This document shows, piece after piece, positions 16,461 to 25,349 of a stretch of DNA of 64,000 nucleotides. The stretch covers positions 127,100 through 191,099 of the forward strand of contig CALVKR010000002.1 in the NCBI GenBank assembly GCA_944332995.1. The letters are read 5' to 3'. The translations under genes and the position numbers were made by a program. Positions within the stretch are counted from its first letter, which is position 1. Every line of letters starts with the position of its first letter. Source of the stretch: an uncultured Clostridia bacterium (GTDB lineage Bacteria; Bacillota; Clostridia; Christensenellales; CAG-917). The notes below the pieces were generated by a model that made no database searches, was not told the DNA's origin, and saw only the letters and a list, made by a program, of their open reading frames with translations.

Positions 16461-16769
16461 ATCTGCAACCGCACAGTTGCAAATAATTATTATCTGCCCT
16501 GCCTCGCTTCCGCACCAAACAAAGCGCTTGCCTAAATGCGTCGCCAAAAAAGGCTCGGTATATATCTGCAACCACACAGTTGCAAATAATTATTATCTGC
16601 CCTGCCCGACTTCCGCACCTAACAAAGCGCTTGCCTAAATGCGTCGCCAAAAAAGGCTCGGCATATATCTGCAACCACACAGTTGCAAATAATCATTATC
16701 TGCCCTGCCTCGCTTCCGCACCAAACAAAGCGCTTGCCTAAATGCGTCGCAAAAAAAGGCTCGGCATAT
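16461..16769. repeat. Tandem repeat, 103 bp x 3
   Basis: Three copies starting at 16461, 16564 and 16667, each exactly 103 bp and differing by a few substitutions. Each copy opens with an inverted repeat TGCAAC / GTTGCA and contains CAAAGCGCTTGCC and AAAAAAGGCTCGG. The open frame seen across the copies is repetitive and not a gene. The rest of the 16424-17212 gap has a long hairpin at 16881-16912 and AT-rich sequence without genes. Confidence 0.95.
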
Positions 16770-16880
16770 ATTTTACAACGACTGTGACTTAAGCAAAGTC
16801 TATAAAACTAATTAAATATTGACAAATAAATTTTTTAAACTATCCGCTATAAATGTAAAACAAAACGGACGGTTGCATAA

Positions 16881-16912
16881 AGTAAAACGTCGCCTTTCGG
16901 CGACGTTTTACT
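16881..16912. terminator. Strong hairpin, probable bidirectional terminator
   Basis: Perfect 14-bp stem AGTAAAACGTCGCC / GGCGACGTTTTACT (16881-16894, 16899-16912) with a TTTC loop. It lies between convergent sigK (end 16423) and nrdR (end 17213). The T-tracts are inside or next to the stem rather than long runs, so termination is likely but not certain. Confidence 0.6.
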
Positions 16913-17212
16913 AATCAAATTAAATGTTAAATCTTTTTAGTTTCTTTCAGTGCTTTTAAACTCTTTCGTCTTTCATAACCGATGAGCGGTTTTATCCAAT
17001 AGCGTTTCTTTTGAAAATTGCATTTCTTTAGTTATTCTTCCTGCTTTTTTCGGCATTTGTTTTTCGACAATTTAAACATTACCTTTTGTTTTTCAAAGCC
17101 AATCTTTAGTGCCGTTTACTCTCAAAACTTCCTTTGCGTATACCGTGTTTCTTTTGCAATCGTCTTTTGTCGCTTTAAAATCTTTTGTAAATCTATACGA
17201 TAAAATCGATAG

Positions 17213-17686
17213 CTATTTTTTATCGAGCTGCTCTTTTAACTTAATGAGCTCCTCTATCTCGTTTAAAAGCGAATTTATATCTTTAAACTGTCTGTGCACG
17301 GAAGCATATCTGACGTATGCGACCTCGTCTATACGCTTTAAGCCGTCCATGACAAGCTCTCCGATATGCGTGCTCGAAACTTCCTGCTCAAGCGAATTTA
17401 AAACGTTTTTTTGCACTTCCGATACGAGTTTGTCGACTTCCGCCATGGATACAGCCCTCTTTTCGATAGCCTTCATAATACCGCGACGGACTTTATCAAT
17501 ATCGAATTGCTGACGGCTTCCGTCCTTTTTTACCACCATAACAGGCGTAAATTCTACCGTTTCGTATGTAGTAAACCTTTTGCCGCAGCTTTCGCATTCC
17601 CTGCGACGGCGAATGGCAGTGCCGTCCTCGTTTTGCCTTGAATCGATAACTTTACTTTCGGTACAACCGCAGTAGATACATTTCAT
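17213..17686 (-). CDS. nrdR: Transcriptional repressor NrdR
   Basis: Zinc- and nucleotide-dependent repressor of ribonucleotide reductase genes. 157 residues: N-terminal zinc ribbon with four cysteines (MKCIYCGCTESKVIDSR ... CESCGKRFTTYE) and an ATP-cone domain (MVVKKDGSRQQFDIDKVRRGI to about residue 140). AGAGGT precedes the ATG. nrdR commonly follows the sigG/ylmC region in Clostridia, which agrees with the layout. Length and motifs are standard. Confidence 0.97.
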   Translation of the reverse strand: MKCIYCGCTESKVIDSRQNEDGTAIRRRRECESCGKRFTTYETVEFTPVMVVKKDGSRQQFDIDKVRRGIMKAIEKRAVSMAEVDKLVSEVQKNVLNSLEQEVSSTHIGELVMDGLKRIDEVAYVRYASVHRQFKDINSLLNEIEELIKLKEQLDKK

Positions 17687-17760
17687 TTTTTTACCTCTTT
17701 TAGACTATACCATATTTAAGCGATTTTGTAAACTTTTTCCCGCAAAATAGCGCAAGGTTT

Positions 17761-17790
17761 GTCATATATTGAAATTTATTGTCATATATT
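17761..17790 (+). promoter_or_regulatory. Sigma-E-type promoter of ylmC
   Basis: GTCATATA (17761-17768), 14 bases, CATATATT (17783-17790). It matches the sigK promoter in spacing and in the -10 octamer. The leader to the ATG at 17806 would be about 9 bases and has no Shine-Dalgarno sequence. Confidence 0.65.
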
Positions 17791-17805
17791 ATAGTGACTT
17801 ATATT

Positions 17806-18087
17806 ATGAAAGAGTATTCCTTTTCCGATTTAAGAACAAAACGGGTGATAAATATTATCGACGGCAGAGAGCTCGGACATCTATGCGATATCGTTTTTAC
17901 TTGCACGGGCAGAGTTATGTATTTCGTCGCACCGGGTCGGAAGTCGCTTTTTAAATCGAATGCGGAAAACATATATATACCGTGGCGCAACATATTGAAA
18001 GTAGGAGAAGACGTAATCCTTGTTGAGCTGTCGCAGTCGAATCCGGTAATGTGCCAATCAAACGAGGAACTACCGCCCGAGCTTTAG
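17806..18087 (+). CDS. ylmC: YlmC/YmxH-family PRC-barrel sporulation protein
   Basis: 93-residue protein beginning MKEYSFSDLRTKRVINIIDGRELGHLCDIVF, the hallmark of the YlmC/YmxH family (PRC-barrel-like fold), expressed in the mother cell under sigma-E in Bacillus; molecular role unknown. IYIPWRNILKVGEDVILVEL follows (about 62-81). A TTG 27 bases upstream is in frame but lies inside the promoter, so the ATG at 17806 is preferred. In Bacillus ylmC follows sigG; here it is close to sigG but on the opposite strand. Confidence 0.9.
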   Translation: MKEYSFSDLRTKRVINIIDGRELGHLCDIVFTCTGRVMYFVAPGRKSLFKSNAENIYIPWRNILKVGEDVILVELSQSNPVMCQSNEELPPEL

Positions 18088-18497
18088 TCTTGTCCTTTTG
18101 ACGACTAAAGGCTCAGTCGATTGAAAATTTATAAATTGACTACGCAATTTCAATTTTTTGTTTACGCATTTTTGTCTGCTAAATTTTATCCAAAGTATAT
18201 AGCTTGTGTTTTCCGACTTAATGTTATCGTTACTGAAAATTTAAAACCCCATCAAATTTAAACGCTTAAAAACTCTGGCATTTCAGGTAAAATTTTTGAA
18301 TATTTTTATATTTATGCACAGTTATCCACATTTTTGAGGATAAATGTGGATAACTCGGTTTAAAACTTACAGTTGTTGTAAATTTTGACGACAAATGCCC
18401 TATTTTGTCTATTTAACGACCTATTATTTACCTATCGCATCGAAATTTGAATTTTGAGCAAAATACAAAGTAAAAAGCGCAATTCAATTAAAGATAA
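18088..18497. other. Intergenic region with paired DnaA boxes
   Basis: Convergent gap between ylmC (plus) and sigG (minus). It is AT-rich with no credible gene. The notable element is the DnaA-box inverted repeat at 18320-18355 (separate entry). A weak inverted repeat CTTTAGTC / GACTAAAG lies across the ylmC stop and could assist termination. Confidence 0.7.
18320..18355. promoter_or_regulatory. Inverted pair of perfect DnaA boxes forming a 14-bp stem
   Basis: AGTTATCCACATTT (18320-18333) and its exact complement AAATGTGGATAACT (18342-18355) flank an 8-base loop. Each arm contains the consensus DnaA box TTATCCACA. AT-rich sequence flanks it. No dnaA or dnaN is in the window, so a DnaA titration or regulatory site is more likely than the replication origin. 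Confidence 0.7.
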
Positions 18498-19274
18498 TTA
18501 AACGCTCAGGTGTTTTCTGAGTTTTTCGAGAGCATTTTTTTCAAGCCTCGAAACCTGTGCCTGCGATATATTCGTAGCTTGAGATATCTCGGTTTGCGTT
18601 TTTCCGTAGTAATAACGCAAAACGAGCACCTGCTTTTCTCGTGTAGGTATCTTTTTGAGGGCGTCTCCAAGGGCGATATTTTCCGTCCAATTTTCCGTCG
18701 TATTCTTTTCGTCGGACACCTGATCGATTATACACATACCCTCTTCAAAATCTCCGCAGACAGTGTCGTAAATGGATACAGGCTCGCTCACAGCGTCCAA
18801 AGCGCAAGCGATTTCCCTTTGCGAAACGTCAAGCTCCTCGGCAATTTCAAACAGGCTCGGCTCACCGTCAGGCATCTGCTCTTGAAGTCTCTCTTTGACC
18901 TTTAGCGCATTATACGCTATATCCCTGATATTTCTTGATACTTTAATGGAAGTTCTGTCTCTTAAAAATCTTTTGATTTCCCCTATTATCATCGGCACGG
19001 CATAGGTGGAAAACTTTAATCCCAAACTAAAATCAAAGTTTTGCAAAGCCTTTAAAAGCCCTACGTAGCCGACTTGAAAAAGGTCGTCGCTATTTTCACC
19101 GCTCCTTGAAAAACGGCCGACAATTGACAATACAAGCCTCATATTGGCTTTTAAAAATTCTTCTCTGGCAACCATATCGCCTTTTTCGATTCTTTTCATG
19201 AGTGCTTCGCATTCCCCCGCAGTGAGTTTGGGAAGTTCGCTAGTTCGTATACCCGATATTTCTACCTTACGCAT
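18498..19274 (-). CDS. sigG: RNA polymerase sporulation sigma factor SigG
   Basis: Late forespore sigma factor. 258 residues beginning MRKVEISGIRTSELPKLT, typical of SigG (KVEI.G..TS.LP.L), then region 2 (ANMRLVLSIVGRF, DDLFQVGYVGLLKALQNFDFSLGLKFSTYAVPMIIGEIKRFLRD), region 3 (KVSRNIRDIAYNAL) and a region 4 helix-turn-helix (KTQTEISQATNISQAQVSRLEKNALEKLR). No pro-sequence, as expected. Separated from sigE by about 690 bases holding 112-bp repeats, unlike the tight sigE-sigG pair of Bacillus. The ribosome site and start codon lie in a hairpin (separate entry). Confidence 0.93.
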   Translation of the reverse strand: MRKVEISGIRTSELPKLTAGECEALMKRIEKGDMVAREEFLKANMRLVLSIVGRFSRSGENSDDLFQVGYVGLLKALQNFDFSLGLKFSTYAVPMIIGEIKRFLRDRTSIKVSRNIRDIAYNALKVKERLQEQMPDGEPSLFEIAEELDVSQREIACALDAVSEPVSIYDTVCGDFEEGMCIIDQVSDEKNTTENWTENIALGDALKKIPTREKQVLVLRYYYGKTQTEISQATNISQAQVSRLEKNALEKLRKHLSV

Positions 19275-19298
19275 ATATATCTCCTATGTATGCGTAAG
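19266..19298 (-). promoter_or_regulatory. Hairpin enclosing the sigG ribosome site and start codon
   Basis: In the mRNA, CTTACGCATA pairs perfectly with TATGCGTAAG (10 bp) around a 13-base loop containing AGGAG. The 3' arm holds the ATG and the next two codons (arms at 19289-19298 and 19266-19275). If formed, it would limit initiation of sigG translation. Confidence 0.6.
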
Positions 19299-19542
19299 TA
19301 TTTTGTGCATTTTACCAAATTTTTACTCTGAAAATAAAAACTTTTCCTTTTTTTTGCACGAGTTCGAGTCGCCGGCAGTCACTTTACCGCCTAATATAAC
19401 AAAAGAAAATATAATAAAACTTGCGATTGTTCGCACATATTTTTGCGTTTGTTATTTAATGCAATCACGCCGCATATCGCTATCGGATAAGTTATTCGTC
19501 AGTTCGCCTGAGGCTACAAAGTAAAATGCCTCACTTAAATCG

Positions 19543-19833
19543 ATTGAGTTAAACGCTATCTCGCCCCACTTGGTGCTACCTTGCTTTACTCCGTTAGCCG
19601 ATACAGTTTAGCCTGCGTTGAAGCGGCTAAAATCAAACAAGTAATATAACCGCAATTGAGTTAAACGCTACCTTACCCCACTTGGTGCTACCTTGTTTTA
19701 CTTTGTTAGCCGATACAGTTTAGCCTGCGTTGAAGCGGCTAAAATCAAACAAGTAATATAACCGCAATTGAGTTACGCTATCTCGCCCACTTAGTGCAAC
19801 CTTGTTTTGATTCGTTAGCCGATACAGTTTAGC
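19543..19833. repeat. Tandem repeat, 112 bp x 2.6
   Basis: Copies begin at 19543, 19655 and 19767 (exactly 112 bp apart); the third stops after GATACAGTTTAGC near 19833. Each full copy has an inverted pair TTAGCCG / CGGCTAA about 23 bases apart. The remainder of the gap (19299-19542, 19834-19966) shows no gene. Confidence 0.93.
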
Positions 19834-19966
19834 AATCATAAGCCTATGGCTTAAAATCGAAAACAAACGCAAAATTAAATCTACAATTAAATACAACCGC
19901 CCGACTTATGAAACGTAACATTCTGCCTTGTTTTAAACCTTTTTTTTAAAAAGTTAAAGCGAAGGC

Positions 19967-20683
19967 TTATTCCATTTTGGCAATTTCTTTTTTTAGTTTA
20001 AGCACAATCTTTTTTTCAAGACGGGAAATATAACTTTGCGATATCCCCATCATGTCGGCAATTTCCTTTTGAGTTTTCTCCTCTCTGCCGCAAAGACCGA
20101 AACGCATTTCCATTATCTCCCTTTCTCTGCCGCTCAGCTTTTCAAACGTTTTGACAAGCATTTCCTTGTCGCTGGAGTTTTCTACGTCTTTATAGATAGC
20201 GTCGCTGTCCGTGCCGAGAATATCGCTAAGGAGCAGCATATTCCCTTCCCAATCGACGTTGAGCGGCTCGTCAAGGGATACCTCGCTTTTTGTCCGACTT
20301 GTCTTTCTTAAATACATTAAAATCTCGTTTTCAATACAGCGGGAAGCATAGGTTGCAAGTTTGATATTTTTTCCGTTGTCGAAACTGTTGACAGCTTTGA
20401 TAAGACCTATCGCTCCGATAGAAATTAAGTCCTCGAGGTCGATGTTGGTATTGTCAAATCTTTTGGCAATATAAACGACAAGCCTTAAATTATGTTCAAT
20501 AAGTTTTTTTCGGGCCTCCTCGTCGCCTGCCATAAAAGACGTCAACGCCTGTTGCTCCTCTTCACTGGAGAGCGGCGACGGTAGAGCTTCGCCGTTTGCT
20601 ATGTAAAGAGTTTCGACGCTTTCCTCGCTGAGCCTGAAAAGTTTTACAAGTTTTCTGAAAAATTTTCTGATAAGTTCCAACAT
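19967..20683 (-). CDS. sigE: RNA polymerase sporulation sigma factor SigE (pro-sigma-E)
   Basis: Early mother-cell sigma factor. 238 residues with an N-terminal amphipathic pro-sequence ([19 protein letters not shown]..., cleaved by SpoIIGA), the SigE-typical [10 protein letters not shown] junction (about 34-43), region 2 ([59 protein letters not shown]) and a region 4 helix-turn-helix ([22 protein letters not shown]). AAGGGGG lies six bases before the ATG. SpoIIGA is the next gene upstream, 737 bases away. Confidence 0.95.
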   Translation of the reverse strand: MLELIRKFFRKLVKLFRLSEESVETLYIANGEALPSPLSSEEEQQALTSFMAGDEEARKKLIEHNLRLVVYIAKRFDNTNIDLEDLISIGAIGLIKAVNSFDNGKNIKLATYASRCIENEILMYLRKTSRTKSEVSLDEPLNVDWEGNMLLLSDILGTDSDAIYKDVENSSDKEMLVKTFEKLSGREREIMEMRFGLCGREEKTQKEIADMMGISQSYISRLEKKIVLKLKKEIAKME

Positions 20684-21420
20684 ACAAACCCCCTTTTTAG
20701 CTTCATAAATCCGCAGTATTTTTGCCGTTTTTTCACCTGTTAAGCCTTTAAAACTTTATCATCTGTTCAGCCTCTCATCATTGCCGCAACGTCAAATGTT
20801 TTATCATGAACATTGAGAGCGTATAGCCGTCTAGCCGTTATTTTCAAAACATAACAATTCAAAAATTTAAAGCCCGATACTTCACCTCAAATAGGTTTTA
20901 GTATCTCTTTGCGTTTTACCTATATGCGTTTAAAAACCCAAAACGCTTTGCTTAAAAATATCCGCCTGATAACATGCTTTAATGATTTCAGCATTTTTAA
21001 CTATTGTTCAAAACACTCCGTTTCCTACTAAAAAGCACAAATTTATTCTAAAAAACGGCGTTTTATATAATACTTTTCAGGTTTTTCAGCTTTTTAGATG
21101 AAAATTTGATTATCTTTACCCCTTTTTATAAGTCAGATATTTTAGCTAGGGCTCATTTTTCAGGCTATATTTTCATACTCTCTTACAGCTTATCCCATAT
21201 GTTCAGCGCCCGGCATCGCACAATATATAGAAAATGCTTTACACGTTCTCAATTGCAACCCTAATTTAAAAATTTCACTCTTTGTGTGGAGGAGCTTAAA
21301 ATCAGGACACACCCTTTGTCAATAATGCCCTTTTCGCAGCTCCTTGTTTCTCTTTATAGAATTTTTGACGATACTGATTGCAAAACTTTGATTAAAGGAT
21401 TTTGCTGCGCCACACTAATT
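20684..21420. other. Long non-coding gap between spoIIGA and sigE
   Basis: 737 bases, AT-rich, no recognisable gene, RNA, repeat array or strong terminator. In Bacillus spoIIGA and sigE are adjacent in one operon; here any co-transcript would carry this long spacer, or sigE has a separate promoter that could not be identified with confidence. Confidence 0.6.
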
Positions 21421-22152
21421 TTAACAGAAAGTGCTATGAAGCACGACGTCGTATCCGACGTAATTTTCCTTGCTGACAGCTACCGAAAATCGCACTTCTC
21501 CTTTTTGTTTAAACTTTATGCTTTCTCCGTCAAGAAGTTTTAGCGTAGACAAACCGCCGACCGTTTTGACAACGATTTCTCTTTCGCTTTTGGATATGTA
21601 TTTTTCGCCACATCTTTTAGACAGCACAATGACAGGTTTATCGCCGTCCACCAACGAATTGCCCGTATCGTATAGCGCCTTAAGTTTTAAACTGTCGCCG
21701 TATAATTTTAAAACGACAGGTTCGATCCTCTTGTGCTTTTTGACTACGTATACAATGTGCCAGACAAAATAAAGCAAAAACATAACCGAAAACAGAGTTA
21801 CGGCAGGAATAAGATTTGTCGTTAAAGTAATACCCGTCAAATTGGATACTCCCGTCATTATTCCGCCAAGAGAAAACGTCAATGCCGCAAAGACGACAAG
21901 ACCCAATAAATACTGCTTTATTGTTTGTGAATTGTAAAAAACCAAAGTTAAAACGGGGGCAAAAGTTAAGGCAAGCAAAATTTTGTATTTGCCCATCAGC
22001 GGATAAAACACAGCCCCTGCCGCCCCCACTATCCCACCGATAAATATGCGAAGTTTTTTCACTTTTTGCCTTGTGCAAAAATACGTCAACAGCATTAAAA
22101 ACAAATCTATGGCAAGGTTGTTTAAAATCACTACTTCAACGTAAACTTCCAT
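21421..22152 (-). CDS. spoIIGA: Sigma-E processing peptidase SpoIIGA
   Basis: Membrane-embedded aspartic protease that cleaves pro-sigma-E in response to SpoIIR. 243 residues: five N-terminal membrane helices (about 5-135) starting with the typical EVYVEVVILNNLAIDLFLMLL, then a pepsin-like half domain with the catalytic LYDTGNSLVDG (D162-T163-G164) and VVLHSTFC near the end. B. subtilis SpoIIGA has 309 residues; the C-terminal domain is shorter here, ending soon after the DVVLH strand. The ATG at 22152 has no obvious Shine-Dalgarno sequence. Between ftsZ and sigE as in other spore formers. Confidence 0.92.
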   Translation of the reverse strand: MEVYVEVVILNNLAIDLFLMLLTYFCTRQKVKKLRIFIGGIVGAAGAVFYPLMGKYKILLALTFAPVLTLVFYNSQTIKQYLLGLVVFAALTFSLGGIMTGVSNLTGITLTTNLIPAVTLFSVMFLLYFVWHIVYVVKKHKRIEPVVLKLYGDSLKLKALYDTGNSLVDGDKPVIVLSKRCGEKYISKSEREIVVKTVGGLSTLKLLDGESIKFKQKGEVRFSVAVSKENYVGYDVVLHSTFC

Positions 22153-22503
22153 ACTGAGAGTGTATAATTTGCGCCGTGAAAAATCATTCCGTTTATGCCG
22201 AATTTCTTAAATATTTTTCAATCGCATTTTATGGAAATTTATTTTATTATTAAACTATTTTATTTATTATATAAACAACTTAAAAAATACTTTTTGATAT
22301 TTTTTTGCAGTCTTTTTATTATGCTCTTTTTGCTATATTTTTCAATCAGCTTTTTATTGAACATTTTAACAGGAGTTTAATAAAAATTTCATTAGACTAT
22401 TTAACAGAGCTTTTAAGAGAATTATTTAATAGAATTTTTGCAGATTTTTAATAGACGTTTTAACAGGCATTTTAGCTAATTGTATTTTAAAAATTGCAAA
22501 ACT

Positions 22504-22531
22504 AAAAGCAACGCAGTAGCGTTGCTTTTTT
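22504..22531 (-). terminator. Terminator between ftsZ and spoIIGA
   Basis: Perfect 11-bp stem AAAAGCAACGC / GCGTTGCTTTT (22504-22514, 22519-22529) with an AGTA loop. On the minus strand it ends in TTTTAG, so it can terminate the ftsZ transcript 170 bases after the stop. The rest of 22153-22701 is very AT-rich, with degenerate TTTAACAG/TTTAATAG repeats near 22360-22480 and no gene. Confidence 0.7.
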
Positions 22532-22701
22532 GTTTTGCTTATGCAAAATGTCTAAATTTAAATTGTAGTTATATACCGTAGATATGACACTACCGACGAT
22601 AAACCAAAAGCTACAAGTCTTTAAATCTCCGGCAAAACAAGTATGCGATTTGCGCTATTTAGGCGCATAAAAGCATAAGTTGCGTAAAGCTCTTTAGTTT
22701 A

Positions 22702-23991
22702 TCAGTTGTTTCCGTTTTTATTTTTCATCAGTCTGAGAAAAGGCGGAACGTTTTGATCCTGAACGCCCATTCTCGAGGAAGAAACACCGGAAGTTCCTTG
22801 CGGAGGATTGCGTCTTATACCGCCCTGAGACATATATCCGCCCTGCGTATAACTGTTGGGCATGGGCTGATAATTGCCGTAAGAGCTACCGTATCCCGTC
22901 GAGGTGTAACTGCCGAAACTGCTTGTCGGTTGCTGTCTTGTTTGCGCCTTTTCGCCGAAGCCTGTTGCGATAACGGTAACCTCGATATCTTTTTTGTTTT
23001 CCACTTCGTTGACGCCCAAAATGATATTTGCTTCGGGATCGATAAGCTGTTTAATGGTGTTGCAAATCTCGTCGATTTCCTGCAAGCGGAGATCTTCCTT
23101 GCCGCCGACGATATTGACGATAATACCTGTAGCACCCTGAATATCAGTTTCGATGAGCGGAGAATAGACAGCTTGTCTGACCGCTTCGATAACTCTGTTT
23201 TCCGCCTTGCCGAGACCAATACCCATGTGAGCCAATCCCTTGTTGGAAAGAATTGTCCTGATATCGGCAAAGTCAAGGTTGATGATTGACGGATGCGCTA
23301 TAACGTCGGAAATGCCCTGAACGCCTTGACGGAGTATGTCGTCCGCATATTTAAACGCCGTGTTAAAGGAAATGTTTTTGTCGAGAATTTCGATAAGTTT
23401 CTGGTTAGGAACGACAACGAGAGTATCGACGAAATTTTTGAGTTTTTCGATACCTTCTTCCGCATTCCTCATACGTTGAGGACCTTCAAACGAGAAAGGC
23501 TTTGTGACGATACCGACGGTCAAAATACCGAGCGCCTGAGCGATTTCGGCAATGACGGGAGCGGCGCCTGTGCCCGTTCCTCCGCCCATACCGGCGGTGA
23601 TGAACAAAAGGTCGACGTCCTTTAAGGTTTCTCTTATCAAGTCTCTCGATTCCTCTGCGGCTTCACGTCCCTTTTCAGGGATAGCGCCGGCACCGAGACC
23701 GCCCGTGAGTTTAGCTCCGAGCTGAATTTTGTTTCTCGGCTGAACGAGCGACATATTGAGCGCCTGCATATCGGTGTTCATGACGACGAAGGTGGCGCTG
23801 TTGACGCCTGCCCTGATCATGTTGTTGACGGCGTTGTTGCCACCACCGCCGACACCTACGACGACGATTTTTGCTTTACCGATTTCTTTTTCCTGAATAT
23901 CGCCCTGATTGTCGTAATCGTTCATCATGTCGTTTTGATCCTGGACATGATTTGATGCGTAAAATTTTCCGTTATCATTGTAGTCAAACAT
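22702..23991 (-). CDS. ftsZ: Cell division protein FtsZ
   Basis: Tubulin-like GTPase forming the division ring. 429 residues. The ATG at 23991 has GGGAGGT at proper distance, so the 38-residue N-terminal extension (Asp/Asn-rich) before [20 protein letters not shown] is real and longer than in Bacillus. The tubulin signature [10 protein letters not shown] is at about residues 136-145, the T7 loop [11 protein letters not shown] near 239. The C-terminal linker is Gly/Ser/Tyr/Gln-rich, and the terminal peptide [11 protein letters not shown] is the conserved partner-binding tail (FtsA/SepF). Confidence 0.98.
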   Translation of the reverse strand: MFDYNDNGKFYASNHVQDQNDMMNDYDNQGDIQEKEIGKAKIVVVGVGGGGNNAVNNMIRAGVNSATFVVMNTDMQALNMSLVQPRNKIQLGAKLTGGLGAGAIPEKGREAAEESRDLIRETLKDVDLLFITAGMGGGTGTGAAPVIAEIAQALGILTVGIVTKPFSFEGPQRMRNAEEGIEKLKNFVDTLVVVPNQKLIEILDKNISFNTAFKYADDILRQGVQGISDVIAHPSIINLDFADIRTILSNKGLAHMGIGLGKAENRVIEAVRQAVYSPLIETDIQGATGIIVNIVGGKEDLRLQEIDEICNTIKQLIDPEANIILGVNEVENKKDIEVTVIATGFGEKAQTRQQPTSSFGSYTSTGYGSSYGNYQPMPNSYTQGGYMSQGGIRRNPPQGTSGVSSSRMGVQDQNVPPFLRLMKNKNGNN

Positions 23992-24009
23992 TTATTTGAC
24001 CTCCCTTGT

Positions 24010-25152
24010 CTAATAGTATATAACCCTTCCTGCGCTTGCCCCCGACGTGCGGCTTGCCACTTCAATCAGAGACATACAAGATGAAAATTGCGGTTTGTTA
24101 TAGGACGGATATTTTGGCGATACTACCGCCACCGTCTGCATAAGTCCCCTTTCGATATACTTTGGCGCTCCTCTGAACTGTTCAAAGGCGTCGCCTGTAA
24201 GATATACGGGCAAGGCACTGGAGCCCATAAAATCGCATTCCTCCGCAGCCTGCTTGACCGTGGAAACGAGCACGTTTAAACTTGCTCTTGCAATCTCAAC
24301 CGCCTCTGCGATAGGAATGTCGTATCCCGAGGCAGTGGTATAAATCTCGCCGTCTTCATAGTAGAGATTTAAATCGATTTGTTTTAGCAGCTCTTCTGCA
24401 TCCTCGAAAGGAATTTCGAGCATTTCATAAAGATTTGCGGCTATATGCGCCCAACCGTACGAAAAGGATTTAAGAGCCTGCACACCGTCACCTTTAAATA
24501 CGACGACGGAAGTGGAAAGATAGCCCACGTCAACCAACAGTTGCTGATTGAACCTTTCCTCTTTTTCGAATACGGAAAGTATCTCGCATAAAGGCGTCGG
24601 ATGATATTGAACGGTTTTAAAGCCAAGACGGGAAGCAATTTCGTTGAAAACCGAAAAATATTTCTTTTCGCAAAGTATGTATGACGCATTTACGGCGAGT
24701 TTTTGAGCGAAGCTGTTTCTCGGGTCTTCAAAAGACCAGGAGCCGCCGTCGAGCGAGTAAGCAATTGCCGTAGCACTGACGGTGCGAAATCCGCCTTCGT
24801 TAAAATCGTCCCCTTTTTGATAGAGGTAATCGACGTCGTAATCGGTAATACGTTTGGAGCGTTCATATTCGACGTCGACCTTTTTTGTGACGACCGCCAG
24901 AAACTCCGCAGGCACCGAAACGTGCAGAATTTTTCTTTTACCCTTAAAAGAGCCGAGAACTCTTTTTAAGACGGTTTCCGAAACGTTTTTGACGTTTTCT
25001 ATGTCGATCCATTCCCCTTCGGAATAGCCGAAATAGGTTTGCCTTTCCTCGCATTTCACGGAGAGAAATTTATTAGATTTTTCCACGCCAACCATCGCAG
25101 TTATACATTTGGACGAAACGTCCAATGCGACGATATCATTTGTAAACAGCAT
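24010..25152 (-). CDS. ftsA: FtsA-like cell division ATPase, divergent
   Basis: 380 residues from the ATG at 25152, which follows GGAGAGGAG. Actin-fold features: an N-terminal phosphate-1-like segment (DIVALDVSSKCITAMVGV), a central DVGYLSTSVVVFKGDGVQAL strand-turn-strand equivalent to the phosphate-2 loop, and a LPVYLTGDAFEQFRG region. Position directly before ftsZ supports FtsA, the membrane tether of FtsZ. It is divergent: the usual C-terminal amphipathic membrane-targeting helix is not evident; the protein ends in ASAGRVIYY. How it binds membrane, or whether SepF takes over tethering, is open. Confidence 0.8.
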   Translation of the reverse strand: MLFTNDIVALDVSSKCITAMVGVEKSNKFLSVKCEERQTYFGYSEGEWIDIENVKNVSETVLKRVLGSFKGKRKILHVSVPAEFLAVVTKKVDVEYERSKRITDYDVDYLYQKGDDFNEGGFRTVSATAIAYSLDGGSWSFEDPRNSFAQKLAVNASYILCEKKYFSVFNEIASRLGFKTVQYHPTPLCEILSVFEKEERFNQQLLVDVGYLSTSVVVFKGDGVQALKSFSYGWAHIAANLYEMLEIPFEDAEELLKQIDLNLYYEDGEIYTTASGYDIPIAEAVEIARASLNVLVSTVKQAAEECDFMGSSALPVYLTGDAFEQFRGAPKYIERGLMQTVAVVSPKYPSYNKPQFSSCMSLIEVASRTSGASAGRVIYY

Positions 25153-25192
25153 ACTCCTCTCCAAAACAAAGAGTCTAAATTAACTTATATAT

Positions 25193-25250
25193 ATTATAAT
25201 ATATAAATATAAGTGTGTCAACGCATTTTATAGCAGTATTTGACAAATTT
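25193..25250 (-). promoter_or_regulatory. Consensus promoter of ftsA-ftsZ with a 0A-box-like site
   Basis: Minus-strand TTGACA (25216-25221), exactly 17 bases, TATAAT (25193-25198): a perfect vegetative consensus. Fifteen bases upstream of the -35 box lies AAATTTGTCAAATA (25237-25250), matching the Spo0A-box core TGTCRAA in Bacillus; the Spo0A link is speculative. Confidence 0.8.
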
Positions 25251-25349
25251 TAAATGGTAAAAAAAGGTAAAAAACTTAAAAAATTTAATTTTTTAACCCA
25301 CTTTAAAGAGGTTTAAAAGTGCGAAATCCAATTGAAAAAAATAAAAATT

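Noticed and set aside
16459..16680. 73-codon repetitive open frame on the minus strand
   Set aside because: Runs through the 103-bp tandem repeats, which are not a multiple of three, so the units shift frame; not a gene.
18320..18355. Replication origin
   Set aside because: Only two DnaA boxes, no dnaA/dnaN/rpmH/gyrB neighbours and no clear unwinding-element array.
22195..22380. 61-codon hydrophobic open frame on the plus strand
   Set aside because: Very AT-rich DNA gives Phe/Leu/Ile by default; no ribosome site or promoter and no charge pattern of a small membrane protein.
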